From assembly GCF_026786305.1 (NCBI RefSeq), contig NZ_JAJAYI010000096.1:35292-99291 (forward strand): a stretch of DNA of 64,000 nucleotides. Reading direction: 5' to 3'. The position numbers and the translations under genes were made by a program. Shown here in pieces: positions 18,922 through 32,116 of this stretch (positions are counted from its first letter, which is position 1; every line of letters begins with the position of its first letter). This DNA comes from Cryobacterium sp. (GTDB lineage Bacteria; Actinomycetota; Actinomycetes; Actinomycetales; Microbacteriaceae). The notes beneath the pieces are model-generated. The model was not told the DNA's origin and did no database searches. It was given only the letters and a program-made list of their open reading frames with translations.

Positions 18922-20133
18922 ATGGTTGTCTATTTGGACCATGCGGCGACCACGCCCATGCTTCCCACCGCGATCCGTTCCTACGCCGAGGCGATGGGCG
19001 TTGTCGGTAACCCCGCATCGGTGCACAGCCAGGGCCAAAATGCGAAACGGATGCTCGAAGAGTCGCGCGAAATCGTATCCGAGAGCCTCGCCTGCGATCC
19101 GATCGAGGTGGTCTTCACCGGCAGCGGCACCGAGGCGATCAACCTCGGCATCAAGGGTGTGTATTGGGCACGCGCCCCGCGCCGGCGCATTCTGGTGCCC
19201 GGCGGGGAACACCACGCGACCCTCGACACGGTCGAGTGGCTGGTGCACCACGAGAAAGCGATCGTCGAGTGGATTCCGCTCGATGTCCAGGGCCGCATCA
19301 ATCTCGGCGCGCTCGAGGCCGCCATTGCCCGTGACCCCCTCGATGTTGCCCTGGTCAGCCTGCTCATGGCCAACAATGAGGTCGGCACCATCGAACCCGT
19401 CGCCGCTGTCGCGGCGCTCGCCGCAGCCCACGGCATTCCGGTGCACGTCGACGCCGTCGCGGCCTACGGCTACATTCCGGTCGACTTTCGTGCGCTTGCC
19501 GCCGCGGGGGTGTCGGCGCTGAGCGTCTCAGCGCACAAGGTCGGCGGCCCCGTTGGCATTGGCGCGCTCGTGCTCGGACGGGCGACCACCGTCGAGCCGC
19601 TCATTCACGGGGGCGGTCAGCAGCGCAAGGTGCGCAGCGGCACCCAGGATGTCGCGGCGGCGGTCTCGTTCGCGGTGGCGGCATCCGCTGTCACGGCGCA
19701 GCAGTTGGCACCGTACCCGCGCGGGGCCGCACGCGGCGTTGAAGCCGCACGCCTGGCTGCCCTTCGCGACCGGGTGATCAGCGGTGTCGCCCTGGTCGCG
19801 CCGACCGCGATGCTCAACGGCGACCCGGAGCGCCGGCTGCCCGGCAACGCTCACTTCAGCTTTCCCGGCTGCGAGGGCGACTCGCTGTTGTTTCTGCTCG
19901 ACGCGGCCGGGGTGTCGGTGTCGACCGGCTCGGCATGCCAGGCCGGGGTGCCCGAACCCTCGCACGTGTTGCGGGCCATGGGCCGCAGCGAGAGCGAATC
20001 CCGCGGCGCTCTGCGCATCACCCTCGGTCATACCTCCACCGACGCCGACGTCGACGCTCTGCTCAAGGCGTTGCCGGCCGCACACGCTCAGGCGCTCGCC
20101 GCCGGCATGGCCGATCGGGTGCCCGGGCACTGA
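18922..20133 (+). CDS. Cysteine desulfurase (NifS/IscS family)
   Basis: PLP enzyme that takes sulfur from cysteine as a persulfide. 403 residues. It opens with [11 protein letters not shown]; the PLP lysine lies in [16 protein letters not shown], and the active-site cysteine in [17 protein letters not shown], with the longer flexible loop of the IscS type. No IscU or SufU scaffold is beside it. It precedes mnmA by 75 bases, so its main job here is probably to feed sulfur for tRNA 2-thiouridine synthesis, the arrangement seen in many actinobacteria. Confidence 0.93.
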   Translation: MVVYLDHAATTPMLPTAIRSYAEAMGVVGNPASVHSQGQNAKRMLEESREIVSESLACDPIEVVFTGSGTEAINLGIKGVYWARAPRRRILVPGGEHHATLDTVEWLVHHEKAIVEWIPLDVQGRINLGALEAAIARDPLDVALVSLLMANNEVGTIEPVAAVAALAAAHGIPVHVDAVAAYGYIPVDFRALAAAGVSALSVSAHKVGGPVGIGALVLGRATTVEPLIHGGGQQRKVRSGTQDVAAAVSFAVAASAVTAQQLAPYPRGAARGVEAARLAALRDRVISGVALVAPTAMLNGDPERRLPGNAHFSFPGCEGDSLLFLLDAAGVSVSTGSACQAGVPEPSHVLRAMGRSESESRGALRITLGHTSTDADVDALLKALPAAHAQALAAGMADRVPGH

Positions 20134-20207
20134 ACCGCGCTGACTCTCGGTTGGCTCTGCGTTGGCTCTGCGTTGGCTCGATCCGGCACTCCGCGTACAC
20201 TCAACGG

Positions 20208-23655
<3,448 letters not shown>

Positions 23656-23755
23656 CCTCTTCCTTGACGTGCCGCGAAACTCCATCGGCTGTGCGTCCTC
23701 TGACCCGTTACACCTGAATGATCCGGCGTCAGCGCGGTCAACGACCACCACGATG

Positions 23756-23787
23756 AATGCTCCGCGGACGTCGTCCGACGGAGCATT
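23756..23787. terminator. Terminator-like hairpin after ligA
   Basis: AATGCTCCG (23756-23764) pairs perfectly with CGGAGCATT (23779-23787), and inside it CGGAC pairs with GTCCG around a GTC loop, giving a 14-bp stem interrupted by a single bulged A. It lies 100 bases after ligA and about 185 bases from the end of the convergent dehydrogenase gene. There is no long T-run. Confidence 0.55.
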
Positions 23788-23971
23788 TGTGCACCACGCA
23801 GTCAGCACAGAACCTACGCTGCCATCGCTGGCAAGCGCGACGCAATTGACCCCTCGGTGCCCGTGACGGTTGCGCTTCTGGAAATTGACTTACTCGAGAA
23901 CGTCGAATTCGCCGCCTCAACGGTCGAGTCCGGGCGGTGATTGCGCCGCGGCGAATTCGTGCGGCATTGGC
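23788..23971. other. Intergenic remainder between ligA and the convergent dehydrogenase
   Basis: Together with 23656-23755 this makes a gap of a little over 300 bases. Short open frames exist on both strands, but none has a ribosome-binding site or recognisable sequence. I see nothing here beyond the hairpin listed separately. Confidence 0.5.
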
Positions 23972-25114
23972 CTACTCGGGCTTGAGGATGACCTTGGTCC
24001 AACCGTTGGTGCGGTCGTCGAAGTTCTTGTAGGCGTCCGCGGCTTTGCTGAGTGGGATCTCATGGGAAACGATCCATGATGGCTTGGCCTTGCCCACGGC
24101 AATCAAATCGCGCAATTGCCGATTGTATTTTTTCACTGGGCACTGGCCGCTGCCCATGCTCTGGCCCTTGAGCCACTGCAGACCATAGTCAATTGCAATC
24201 TTGCCCTGCTTGGCGTTCTCGTCGAAGCCGCCGGGATCTGCCGGCAGGAAGACACCGACAACGCCGATTCCCCCGGTGAAGCGTACGGACTGAATCAGCT
24301 GATTCAGAGTCGCGGCGGGATCTTCGGTGCCCTGGGGGTCGTGGGCCTGATAGCCCACGCATTCACAACCCCGGTCCGCGCCCACACCCTGTGTCTGGTC
24401 CAGCACGAACTGAACCGGGTCCGTCTTCGAATCATCAATCGGAATGACACCGATGTGCTCGGCGAGGCGCAGCCTGTCGGGCCGTCGATCCACGATCATG
24501 ACCGTACTCGCGCCCTTGATCGTGGCCGACAGGGCGGCCATGAGCCCGACCGGACCTGCACCGTAAATCACCACCGAGTCTCCGGGGAGCACGCCGGCCA
24601 TCTCGGTAGCGTGGTAGCCGGTAGGAAAGATATCCGAAAGCATGACGTAGTCGTTTTGCTTTTCGATTGCGTCTTCACCCAAGCGCAGGCAATTGTTGTC
24701 GCCGTAGGGTACCCGCAGCATTTGGGCCTGTCCGCCGGGATACGGACCCATGCCAGCGAAGCCGTAGGCGGCACCCGCGGCGGCCGGGTTCGGTTGAGTG
24801 GTCAGGCAATAGCTGGTAAAACCGCGCTCACAATTCTTGCAGAACCCGCAGGAAATATTGAACGGCAGCACCACCCGATCACCGACCTTAACCGCGTCGA
24901 CGCCGTTACCGACCTCGATGACCTCGCCCATGTTCTCGTGACCAAACGTGCGTCCCACCTCGAAATCGGTGCGTCCCTCGTACATGTGCAAATCTGAACC
25001 GCAAATATTTGTCGCGGTAATGCGTACAAGAACGTCAGTGGGACGTTCGATCTTGGCATCCGGAACGTCTTCAACGCTGACCGAGTTGGGGCCCTTATAA
25101 ACGACTGCCTTCAT
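23972..25114 (-). CDS. Zinc-dependent formaldehyde-dehydrogenase-type alcohol dehydrogenase
   Basis: A 380-residue medium-chain zinc dehydrogenase closest to the glutathione-independent formaldehyde dehydrogenase group (FdhA-like). Catalytic zinc ligands: NICGSDLH and FGHENMGEVIE; structural zinc site: CGFCKNCERGFTSYC; NAD site: YGAGPVGLMAA. The long loop PYGDNNCLRLGEDA and the C-terminal WLKGQSMGSGQCPVKKY are typical of that group. It probably oxidises formaldehyde or related small aldehydes with tightly bound NAD; mycothiol-dependent activity is not implied. The ribosome-binding site AGGGAG lies upstream of ATG 25114, inside the tail of a small upstream frame. Confidence 0.88.
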   Translation of the reverse strand: MKAVVYKGPNSVSVEDVPDAKIERPTDVLVRITATNICGSDLHMYEGRTDFEVGRTFGHENMGEVIEVGNGVDAVKVGDRVVLPFNISCGFCKNCERGFTSYCLTTQPNPAAAGAAYGFAGMGPYPGGQAQMLRVPYGDNNCLRLGEDAIEKQNDYVMLSDIFPTGYHATEMAGVLPGDSVVIYGAGPVGLMAALSATIKGASTVMIVDRRPDRLRLAEHIGVIPIDDSKTDPVQFVLDQTQGVGADRGCECVGYQAHDPQGTEDPAATLNQLIQSVRFTGGIGVVGVFLPADPGGFDENAKQGKIAIDYGLQWLKGQSMGSGQCPVKKYNRQLRDLIAVGKAKPSWIVSHEIPLSKAADAYKNFDDRTNGWTKVILKPE

Positions 25115-25120
25115 TTCTCT

Positions 25121-25339
25121 TCACTCCCTGAATTTTATAACAGTGAACGACGGAAGATCCGTATCCACTTGCGGAGATTTACTGAGGATGAATATCCGGA
25201 CAGTCTCGGGCTGTGCGGAAAATGTGAATAGTTCAGGTTTATCACGATCGAACTCGACCTGGCCAGAGGTGCCCTTCATAAAGGGCAGACGACGTCGCAG
25301 AATATCGAGCGGGTGCTTGTTGCGAGGCGCCGTCGCCAC
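25121..25339 (-). CDS. Possible small protein upstream of the dehydrogenase
   Basis: A 72-residue frame whose stop lies inside the ribosome-binding site of the next gene, the geometry of a coupled small gene. The C-terminal part (VEFDRDKPELFTFSAQPETV and on) has a natural-looking composition. However, its N-terminus borders the end of the quinone-oxidoreductase relic, and I know no homologue. It could equally be a decayed fragment. Confidence 0.3.
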   Translation of the reverse strand: MATAPRNKHPLDILRRRLPFMKGTSGQVEFDRDKPELFTFSAQPETVRIFILSKSPQVDTDLPSFTVIKFRE

Positions 25340-25565
25340 CCATTACGGCGGTGTCGATTACGGTACGGAGCGGGTCGGTGGCCCGGTCCGTTCGAACGGA
25401 AGCAATAACGAGCCCAGCGCCCAGGTATCTTGCCAGCTGTACGCACTGAAGCCCCAACGAGGAGGCAGCCGCATGAATGAGCACCGTTTCGCCCGGCTTG
25501 AGGTCACTTCCCAGTAAATGAATGATCCGGGAAGACTCCACTCTCACTATCGGCGGCGCCACGTT
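25332..25565 (-). pseudogene. Relic of an NADPH:quinone-oxidoreductase-like gene
   Basis: One frame codes for about 78 residues that match the nucleotide-binding centre of zinc-less MDR quinone oxidoreductases: DLKPGETVLIHAAASSLGLQ, then CVQLARYLGAGLVIASV. In the normal family this lies in the middle of about 320 residues. Here it runs straight into non-homologous sequence on both sides, with no start and no catalytic N-terminal domain. The glycines of the usual HAAAGGVG motif are changed to SSLG. It is therefore a truncated, degraded copy. Confidence 0.7.
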
Positions 25566-25742
25566 TCCCTCGACCAGGGCGAAAGGGTCCCACCGCTGCC
25601 GGCTCCTGTGCTGGGTAATGGACACTGACTGCAACCGTGGCTTGAGGCGGTGGGTGCGAAGGGGGCGGCAGTCAGGCGGATCTGGTTCTCGGCGGCTGGC
25701 GAATAGGATTGAACAGTCCACCCCAATGCGTATCGGAGCACC

Positions 25743-26039
25743 ATGTCTGAAATCACGGCCGAGCAGGTTGCCCATTTGGCATACCTCGCCCGGATCGACC
25801 TCAGCCCCCTCGAGATCACCAATCTCACCCACGACCTCGGCCAGATCGTCGATTCGATCGCCAAAGTCTCCGAGGTAGCCACCGCTGACACCCCGGCCAC
25901 GAGCCACCCGATGCCGCTGACCAACGTCTTCCGTGAGGACGTCGTCGTTCCGTCGCTGACGGTCGAGCAGGCACTGTCCGGCGCGCCCGACCGCGCCGGC
26001 GACAAATTCCGGGTGCCCGCCATTTTGGACGAGGAGTGA
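25743..26039 (+). CDS. gatC: Asp/Glu-tRNA amidotransferase subunit C
   Basis: Small stabilising subunit of the GatCAB complex that converts Glu-tRNA-Gln (and Asp-tRNA-Asn) to the amidated form. 98 residues, normal length, with [19 protein letters not shown] at the N-terminus and the conserved [17 protein letters not shown] segment that wraps around GatA. First gene of gatC-gatA-gatB; its GAGGAG tail is the ribosome-binding site of gatA. Presence of the complex implies that no GlnRS is used for at least one tRNA. Confidence 0.95.
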   Translation: MSEITAEQVAHLAYLARIDLSPLEITNLTHDLGQIVDSIAKVSEVATADTPATSHPMPLTNVFREDVVVPSLTVEQALSGAPDRAGDKFRVPAILDEE

Positions 26040-26041
26040 CC

Positions 26042-27589
26042 ATGACCTATCTCACCAAACTCTCCGCCGCCGCCCTGAGCGAACTGCTGGTTGCCAAAGA
26101 GGTCAGCGCGGTCGAAGCGACCCGCGCCCACCTCGACCACATCACGGCCGTCGACACCGATCTGCACGCTTTTCTGCACGTCGCCGGCGACGCCGCCCTC
26201 CAGGCCGCCGCCCGGATCGACGCCCGCCGTGCTGCGGGCGAAACGCTCAACCCGCTCGCCGGTGTTCCGATCGCGATCAAAGACGTGCTCGCCACCCACG
26301 ACATGCCCACCACCGCCGGTTCGAAAATTCTCGAAGGCTGGGTTCCGCCGTATGACGCGACCGTCGTTGCCCGCCTGCGTTCGGCCGGCCTCGTGCCGCT
26401 CGGCAAGACCAACATGGACGAATTCGCCATGGGCTCGTCGACCGAGCACTCCGCCTACGGCGTCACCCGCAACCCCTGGGACCGCGGCCGTATCCCCGGC
26501 GGCTCCGGCGGCGGCGCGGCCGCGGCCGTCGCCTCCTTTCAGGCGCCGCTCGCCCTCGGCAGTGATACCGGCGGGTCTATCCGCCAGCCCGCCGCCGTCA
26601 CTGGATCGGTCGGCGTCAAGCCCACCTACGGCGGAGTCTCCCGCTACGGTGCCATCGCCCTCGCCTCGAGCCTCGATCAGGTCGGCCCGGTCTCTCGCAC
26701 GGTCTACGACGCCGCTTTGCTGCACGACGTCATCGGCGGTCACGACCCGCTCGACTCCACGTCGCTGACCGACAGCTGGCCCTCGATGGCCGCCGCCGCG
26801 CAGGCCGGGCTCACCGACGGCGCCCTCAAGGGCGTGCGCGTCGGCGTCATCAAGGAACTCTCCGGCGACGGATTCCAGGCCGGCGTCACCCAACGCTTCA
26901 CGGAGACCCTCGCCCTGCTCGTCGCCGCCGGCGCCGAGATCACCGAGGTCTCCGCCCCGAACTTCGAGTACGCCGTCGCGGCCTACTACCTGATTCTGCC
27001 AGCGGAAGCGTCGAGTAACCTGGCGCGCTTCGACTCGGTGCGGTTCGGCATCCGGGTGAACCCGGAGAGCGGCTCGCTCACGAGCGAGCACGTGATGAGC
27101 GCCACGCGCGAGGCCGGTTTCGGCGCCGAGGTCAAGCGCCGCATCATCCTCGGCACGTACGCCCTGAGCGCCGGCTACTACGACGCCTACTACGGCAGCG
27201 CCCAGAAGGTGCGCACACTCATTCAGCGCGACTTCGCCACCGCGTTCAGCCAAGTCGACGTACTCGTCTCACCGAGCGCACCGACCACCGCGTTCAAATT
27301 CGGTGAGAAGCTCGCCGACCCGATGGCCATGTACATCAACGACGTGACCACCATTCCGGCGAACCTCGCCGGAGTGCCCGGCATGAGCATCCCGATCGGA
27401 TTGGCGCCCGAAGACGGACTGCCGGTCGGCCTGCAGATCATGGCCCCCGCCAAAGCGGATGCCCGCCTGTACACCGTCGGCGCCGCCATCGAGCAGCTGC
27501 TCGAAGCGAGGTGGGGGCACACCATGCTCAGCCAGGCCCCAGCACTGACACCGACCGAAATGTTTGCCAGCGAAGAGGGAGCCGTCTGA
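26042..27589 (+). CDS. gatA: Asp/Glu-tRNA amidotransferase subunit A
   Basis: Amidase-signature subunit that hydrolyses glutamine to supply ammonia to GatB. 515 residues from ATG 26042, five bases after GAGGAG; an in-frame GTG at 26036 overlaps that site and is less likely. The Ser-cisSer-Lys triad is visible: Lys80 in PIAIKDVL, Ser155 in [13 protein letters not shown] and Ser179 in [12 protein letters not shown]. The stop overlaps the gatB start by one base, so subunits are made in a coupled 1:1 manner. Confidence 0.97.
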   Translation: MTYLTKLSAAALSELLVAKEVSAVEATRAHLDHITAVDTDLHAFLHVAGDAALQAAARIDARRAAGETLNPLAGVPIAIKDVLATHDMPTTAGSKILEGWVPPYDATVVARLRSAGLVPLGKTNMDEFAMGSSTEHSAYGVTRNPWDRGRIPGGSGGGAAAAVASFQAPLALGSDTGGSIRQPAAVTGSVGVKPTYGGVSRYGAIALASSLDQVGPVSRTVYDAALLHDVIGGHDPLDSTSLTDSWPSMAAAAQAGLTDGALKGVRVGVIKELSGDGFQAGVTQRFTETLALLVAAGAEITEVSAPNFEYAVAAYYLILPAEASSNLARFDSVRFGIRVNPESGSLTSEHVMSATREAGFGAEVKRRIILGTYALSAGYYDAYYGSAQKVRTLIQRDFATAFSQVDVLVSPSAPTTAFKFGEKLADPMAMYINDVTTIPANLAGVPGMSIPIGLAPEDGLPVGLQIMAPAKADARLYTVGAAIEQLLEARWGHTMLSQAPALTPTEMFASEEGAV

Positions 27590-29094
27590 TGGCCAGGGCC
27601 GAATTGATGGACTTCGACGAAGCACTCGAACTGTTCGAGCCGGTGCTCGGTTTCGAGGTGCACGTCGAGCTCAACACCAAAACCAAAATGTTCTGCGGCT
27701 GCGCCAACGAGTTCGGCTCCGGCGCCAACACGAACACCTGCCCGACCTGCCTTGGTCTGCCCGGCGGTCTGCCGCAGGTGAACAAGAAGGCGATCGAATC
27801 CAGCATCCGCTTGGGGCTGGCTTTGGGCTGTGAAATCGCGGAACACTCGCGATTCGCCCGCAAGAACTACTTCTACCCCGACACGGCGAAGAACTTTCAG
27901 ACCAGCCAGTACGACGACCCGATCTGCCACGACGGTTCGATCACGATCGAACTCGAAAGCGGCCGTCTGGTCACCGTTGAGATTGAACGCGCCCACATGG
28001 AAGACGACGCTGGAAAGCTCACTCACATGGGTGGCGCCACCGGACGCATCCAGGGCGCCGACTACTCACTCGTCGACTACAACCGCGGCGGTGTGCCGTT
28101 GGTCGAGATCGTCACCCAGATGATCGAGGGCGCCGAACACGACGCCCCCGAGATCGGCAAGACCTACGTCGCGGCCATTCGCGAGATCGCCAAGGCGCTC
28201 GGCGTCTCCAACGCCCGCATGGAAGAGGGCAACGTGCGCTGCGACGCCAACGTCTCCCTGCGTGTGCGCGGGTCGAACGTGCTCGGCACCCGCACCGAGA
28301 CCAAGAACGTGAACTCCCTGCGCTCGGTGGAGCGTGCGGTGCGCTACGAGATCCAGCGTCAGGCGGCCGTGCTGCACGCCGGTGGCACCATCACGCAGGA
28401 GACGCGGCACTGGCACGAAGACACCGGCATGACCAGTGCCGGTCGACCCAAGAGCGACGCCGACGACTACCGCTACTTTCCTGAGCCCGACCTGCTGCCC
28501 ATGGCGCCGTCGCGCGAATGGGTCGACGAGCTGCGCCTGACCCTACCCGAGGCGCCCGCGGCTCGCCGCAAACGCCTGCAGGCGGTGTGGGGATTTGTGA
28601 ACCTCGAGTTCCAGGACGTCGTGAATTCCGACCTGCTCGACGCCGTCGAAGCGACCGTCGCCGCCGGGGCATCCGCCCAGGCCGCGCGCAAATGGTGGAC
28701 CGGCGAAATCGCCCGGCTCGCCAACGCGGCCGGCGTTGTCGCCGACTCGCTCGTGACACCGGTGCAGCTCGCCGCGCTGATCGAACTGGTCGAGGCCGGA
28801 ACCCTCACCGACCGCCTGGCCCGCCAGGTGCTCGAGGGCGTCATAGCCGGCGAGGGCACCCCCGCCGAAGTCGTCGACAGCCGGGGCCTTGCCGTGGTCT
28901 CCGACGACGGCGCGCTCATCGCGGCCATTGACGCCGCGCTGCTCGGCCAGCCCGACGTGCTCGCCAAGATTCGCGACGGCAAGGTGCAAGCCGCCGGAGC
29001 CGTCATCGGCGCGGTCATGAAAGCCATGCGCGGGCAAGCGGATGCTGCGCGCGTGCGCGAACTCGTGCTCGAACGTGCCGCGACGATCGAGTAG
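27589..29094 (+). CDS. gatB: Asp/Glu-tRNA amidotransferase subunit B
   Basis: Subunit that phosphorylates the misacylated glutamate or aspartate and amidates it. 501 residues. The cradle-domain motifs [20 protein letters not shown] and [15 protein letters not shown] carry the zinc-type cysteines; [14 protein letters not shown] and [12 protein letters not shown] follow, with the YqeY-like tail domain at the C-terminus. The start is ATG 27589, overlapping the gatA stop and preceded by AGAGGGA. A later ATG (27607) is possible but has no better site. Confidence 0.97.
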   Translation: MARAELMDFDEALELFEPVLGFEVHVELNTKTKMFCGCANEFGSGANTNTCPTCLGLPGGLPQVNKKAIESSIRLGLALGCEIAEHSRFARKNYFYPDTAKNFQTSQYDDPICHDGSITIELESGRLVTVEIERAHMEDDAGKLTHMGGATGRIQGADYSLVDYNRGGVPLVEIVTQMIEGAEHDAPEIGKTYVAAIREIAKALGVSNARMEEGNVRCDANVSLRVRGSNVLGTRTETKNVNSLRSVERAVRYEIQRQAAVLHAGGTITQETRHWHEDTGMTSAGRPKSDADDYRYFPEPDLLPMAPSREWVDELRLTLPEAPAARRKRLQAVWGFVNLEFQDVVNSDLLDAVEATVAAGASAQAARKWWTGEIARLANAAGVVADSLVTPVQLAALIELVEAGTLTDRLARQVLEGVIAGEGTPAEVVDSRGLAVVSDDGALIAAIDAALLGQPDVLAKIRDGKVQAAGAVIGAVMKAMRGQADAARVRELVLERAATIE

Positions 29095-29098
29095 CGCA

Positions 29099-29371
29099 GT
29101 GACAACTCAGGGCGCAGCATTCGGGGTGGGCGTGCAGGTGATCGTGCACCTCGACCGCACCCGTTTTCCCCAGTCGCTGATCGATGACCCGATCGGCGTG
29201 ATCGTGGCGGCGGGCGAGTCGGAGGGGGCGGGGCTCTACGCGCCGACCGCGGTGCGGCAGAAGTTCTGGATCGTTCGGTTCGAGGAACCGTTTTTAGGTC
29301 TCGACGGATCCGGCCCGCACGACTCCGCCCGTATTCCGCAAAGCTTTCTGGAAGCGGCGCCGGAGGCGTGA
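29099..29371 (+). CDS. Conserved hypothetical protein after gatB
   Basis: A 90-residue soluble protein from GTG 29099, five bases after the gatB stop. It contains VIVHLDRTRFPQSLIDDPIG and VRQKFWIVRFEEPFLGLDGS, a mixed beta-strand-like pattern with Pro/Arg turns, and no motif I can name. Its stop overlaps the start of the next gene by four bases, so it is part of the gatCAB-linked transcription unit. Function unknown. Confidence 0.6.
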   Translation: MTTQGAAFGVGVQVIVHLDRTRFPQSLIDDPIGVIVAAGESEGAGLYAPTAVRQKFWIVRFEEPFLGLDGSGPHDSARIPQSFLEAAPEA

Positions 29372-30477
29372 ACGCGATCACTCCGGAGCGCGACGGGCGC
29401 GCCCCGTCGACGCGCGACATCCGTCGGTGGCGGCAGTACCTGGCCGACGAACAGGCCGAAGCCGCGGTGTATCGCGATCTCGCGAATCGTCGTGCCGGTG
29501 AAGAGCGCCAGATCTTGCTCGCCCTCGCCGACGCCGAAGGCCGTCACGAAGAACACTGGCGCCAACTGCTGGGCAGCGACATCGGCGCAGCCAGACGCGG
29601 CGCCCTGCGCACCCGATTTCTTGGACTGCTCGCCCGCCGCTTCGGTTCGGTGTTCGTGCTCGCCCTCGCCCAGCGGGCTGAGGGGCGCTCGCCCTACGAC
29701 GGGGATGCCGACGCGACCAACGCCATGGCCGCCGACGAAACCGTGCACGAAGAGGTCGTGCGCGGCCTCGCAGCGCGCGGCCGCAAACGCTTGTCCGGCA
29801 CCTTTCGGGCCGCCGTGTTCGGTGTCAACGACGGGCTCGTGAGCAATCTCGCCCTCGTACTCGGGATCGGCGCGACCGGGGTGCCGGCCGCGACGATTCT
29901 GTTCACCGGCATCGCCGGGCTGCTGGCCGGAGCGCTCTCCATGGGCGCCGGAGAATACGTCTCGGTGCGCTCCCAGCGCGAACTACTCGAAGCCTCCACG
30001 CCAGCTGCCCCGGCCAAGAGCGTGCTCTCGCACCTCGACCTCGCCGCCAACGAATTGACCCTGGTCTATCGGGCCCGCGGCATGTCCGAAGCCGAGGCAG
30101 AGACCTACGCCCGCGGGGTACTGGCCACCGCCTACGCGGCGACCGGACCGATCTTCGCGGTCAGCAAGCAGGCTCCGGAGCCCGACGAGCACGAGGCCAT
30201 CGGCACCGGAACCGGCGCCGCACTGTCGAGCTTCTGCTTCTTCGCGTCGGGCGCGCTGCTGCCGGTGCTGCCCTACCTGTTCGGTATGAGCGGCTATGCG
30301 GCCATCATCGTTGCAACCGTTCTGGTGGGTGTCGCGCTGCTCGCCACCGGTGCTGTCGTGGGCCTGCTCTCCGGAGGCCCACCGCTGAAGCGCGCCGTGC
30401 GGCAACTTGTTATCGGTCTTGGCGCGGCCGCAGTCACCTACCTGCTCGGGCTGGTCTTCGGTACCACGATCGGCTAG
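29368..30477 (+). CDS. Ferritin-like/VIT1-CCC1 family membrane protein
   Basis: A 369-residue two-domain protein. Residues 10-130 form a rubrerythrin-like helical domain with Glu/His pairs (EQAEAAVYRDLA, EGRHEEHWRQLL, DETVHEEVVRGL) able to bind a di-iron or other metal pair. From about residue 145 there is a VIT1/CCC1 membrane domain (AVFGVNDGLVSNLALVLGI, then AGALSMGAGEYVSVRSQRE) with five hydrophobic segments. The family moves Fe2+ or Mn2+ out of the cytosol, and the soluble domain probably captures or senses the ion. It starts at GTG 29368, overlapping the upstream stop. Confidence 0.88.
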   Translation: MNAITPERDGRAPSTRDIRRWRQYLADEQAEAAVYRDLANRRAGEERQILLALADAEGRHEEHWRQLLGSDIGAARRGALRTRFLGLLARRFGSVFVLALAQRAEGRSPYDGDADATNAMAADETVHEEVVRGLAARGRKRLSGTFRAAVFGVNDGLVSNLALVLGIGATGVPAATILFTGIAGLLAGALSMGAGEYVSVRSQRELLEASTPAAPAKSVLSHLDLAANELTLVYRARGMSEAEAETYARGVLATAYAATGPIFAVSKQAPEPDEHEAIGTGTGAALSSFCFFASGALLPVLPYLFGMSGYAAIIVATVLVGVALLATGAVVGLLSGGPPLKRAVRQLVIGLGAAAVTYLLGLVFGTTIG

Positions 30478-31283
30478 TCGCCCGTTGGAGACAGTCCGGC
30501 GACGACGGCGAGACCGGTCTGGCCGCACCACTGGAACGTGTGTGCCCCATTGACCAGCAGGACCGGCGCGGATGTCGCGACCTCGCTCAGGCGCTCGGAC
30601 AAACCGGGCAGGCGGAGCAGCGCGCCGGTCGCGAGGTGGGTGTCGGTCGAGACGACCACCCGACCACTGGCGTTGATGATCGTCACTGGAACACCGCCGG
30701 CGCACAGGCGTGGCACGAGGCCCCGTTCGATCTCATCGACCGAGAGGTCGATTCCGACGACCCCGATCAGGTCGGTACCGTCTCGATACACCGGCAGGGT
30801 GAGCGTCAGCGTGTACTCATCGGTGCACAAGTAGTCGACGTAGGGGCCGGTAATGTGCCGGCGCCCGGTCTGTACGGGAACCCGCCACCATTCCAGAGCC
30901 GTGTAATCGCGAAAACTCTCATCGCGGGGGTCTTCGACCGTTTCCAGATGACGGATGCCGGTCGCCGGCAGCTCCGACGACGCCGGGTTCTGCCCACTCA
31001 GCCACCAGGCCAGATGCCAGCCCAGAAAGTGCGGCGCGGACACAAAACCGGCCCCGATGACCATGCCAGTGGAGTCGGCGAACTGGCGGCGCACCTCCGT
31101 TTCCACCACGGAATCGAGTTCGGCGCGGTCGGCGACGCTGTTGGGACGCGCGGCGTAGCGTTCCACCAGATCTGCGCAGCGTTCTAAACGAGTGAAGACC
31201 GGGTCGAAGACAGCGGCAATGGACAGGGCGCAGGCGTTGGTGGGGGGTATCTTCTGATCGGGAGTGATCGTCTCCGGGCTCAT
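30474..31283 (-). CDS. Cache-domain (PDC-like) sensor protein, soluble
   Basis: A 269-residue protein with a cache/PDC-type ligand-binding fold: ALEWWRVPVQTGRRHITGPY, a Tyr-rich strand TDEYTLTLTLPVYRDGTDLI and VVGIDLSVDEIERG are characteristic. No signal peptide, membrane segment or output domain is visible, which is unusual for a cache protein. The ATG at 31283 overlaps the stop of the upstream FadR-type regulator gene by four bases, so the two are coupled. It probably binds a small metabolite linked to the neighbouring ABC importer (inference). It is convergent, with a four-base overlap, with the VIT1-type gene. Confidence 0.75.
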   Translation of the reverse strand: MSPETITPDQKIPPTNACALSIAAVFDPVFTRLERCADLVERYAARPNSVADRAELDSVVETEVRRQFADSTGMVIGAGFVSAPHFLGWHLAWWLSGQNPASSELPATGIRHLETVEDPRDESFRDYTALEWWRVPVQTGRRHITGPYVDYLCTDEYTLTLTLPVYRDGTDLIGVVGIDLSVDEIERGLVPRLCAGGVPVTIINASGRVVVSTDTHLATGALLRLPGLSERLSEVATSAPVLLVNGAHTFQWCGQTGLAVVAGLSPTGD

Positions 31284-32101
31284 GCGTGCGCGCCCGTGGG
31301 TAGCGGCGCGATGATGTTCGCTGTCGTCGTGATGCCTGTCATCGTTGACATGCCCTTCTGTTCCAAAAGTGATTTCGCTTCGATGAGCCACTCGATGGAC
31401 TCGGTGATCTGCGTGACGGTGAGTTGGCGAGCCCGGGCGCCGTCCTCGGCGGCCAGCGCGGCGACCGTCTCGCGCTGTACCGCCCGGCAGCGTTCCCGTC
31501 GAAGCGGTTCGCGCAGGCTGAGCCACAGCAGGGAACCGAATTCGGCCTGCAATCGCAACTCTTCGCGCACGAGTCGGGCAGACTGGCTGAGCGCGGCCAC
31601 TTCGAGACGAAAGGTGCCCTGTCCGCGGCGCGCGGCAGCCGCTGTGGCGGCGTCGGTGCGGTCGAGGATGCGCTCGAGATTATCCATGTCCGCCGCACTG
31701 GCCCGGTCGGCGGCAAGTTCGGCGGCCAGGCCGGCGATCGCGGAATAATGAACGCCCAGATCGCGCACCTGCACCCGGGACCAGGCCAACAGGCGTTCGT
31801 CCTGCAGGTCGTTCACGCCCCGGCCGGCGAAGGTGACAAAACTGCCGCCATCGCGCCCGCGCTTGGTGTGCACGAGCTTGTTACGGCGCAGAATCTCGAG
31901 GGCTTCACGCGCGGTAACGGTGGCAACGCCGAGCTGACGGGCCAGTTCGGCCTCGCTCGGCAGCCGTTCGCCATCGTGCAGCACCCCGAGCACGATCGCG
32001 TCGGTCAGGCGCTGCAATACCAGTTCGGCGCGGCCCACACCGTCGAGTGGAGCGAAAATAGCCGCGCGCGTTCCCGATCCGACGCGGATGGACTGCGGCA
32101 T
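31280..32101 (-). CDS. GntR-family regulator, FadR subfamily
   Basis: A 273-residue DNA-binding protein. Winged-helix domain at about residues 24-92 (RLPSEAELARQLGVATVTAR, EALEILRRNKLVHTKRGRDG) and an all-helical FCD/FadR-type effector domain up to about 240, followed by a hydrophobic-rich tail. Members usually repress adjacent genes and let go on binding an organic acid or similar effector. It is divergent from potA-like genes, and a match to the FadR-class operator TNGTNNNACNA lies between its start and theirs, which suggests autoregulation and control of the importer. Confidence 0.9.
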   Translation of the reverse strand: MPQSIRVGSGTRAAIFAPLDGVGRAELVLQRLTDAIVLGVLHDGERLPSEAELARQLGVATVTAREALEILRRNKLVHTKRGRDGGSFVTFAGRGVNDLQDERLLAWSRVQVRDLGVHYSAIAGLAAELAADRASAADMDNLERILDRTDAATAAAARRGQGTFRLEVAALSQSARLVREELRLQAEFGSLLWLSLREPLRRERCRAVQRETVAALAAEDGARARQLTVTQITESIEWLIEAKSLLEQKGMSTMTGITTTANIIAPLPTGAHA

Positions 32102-32116
32102 GGGCGGCTCTTTTCA

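Noticed and set aside
25547-27253. 568-codon minus-strand frame opposite gatC/gatA
   Set aside because: Gly/Arg/Asp-rich antisense shadow of an essential conserved gene pair.
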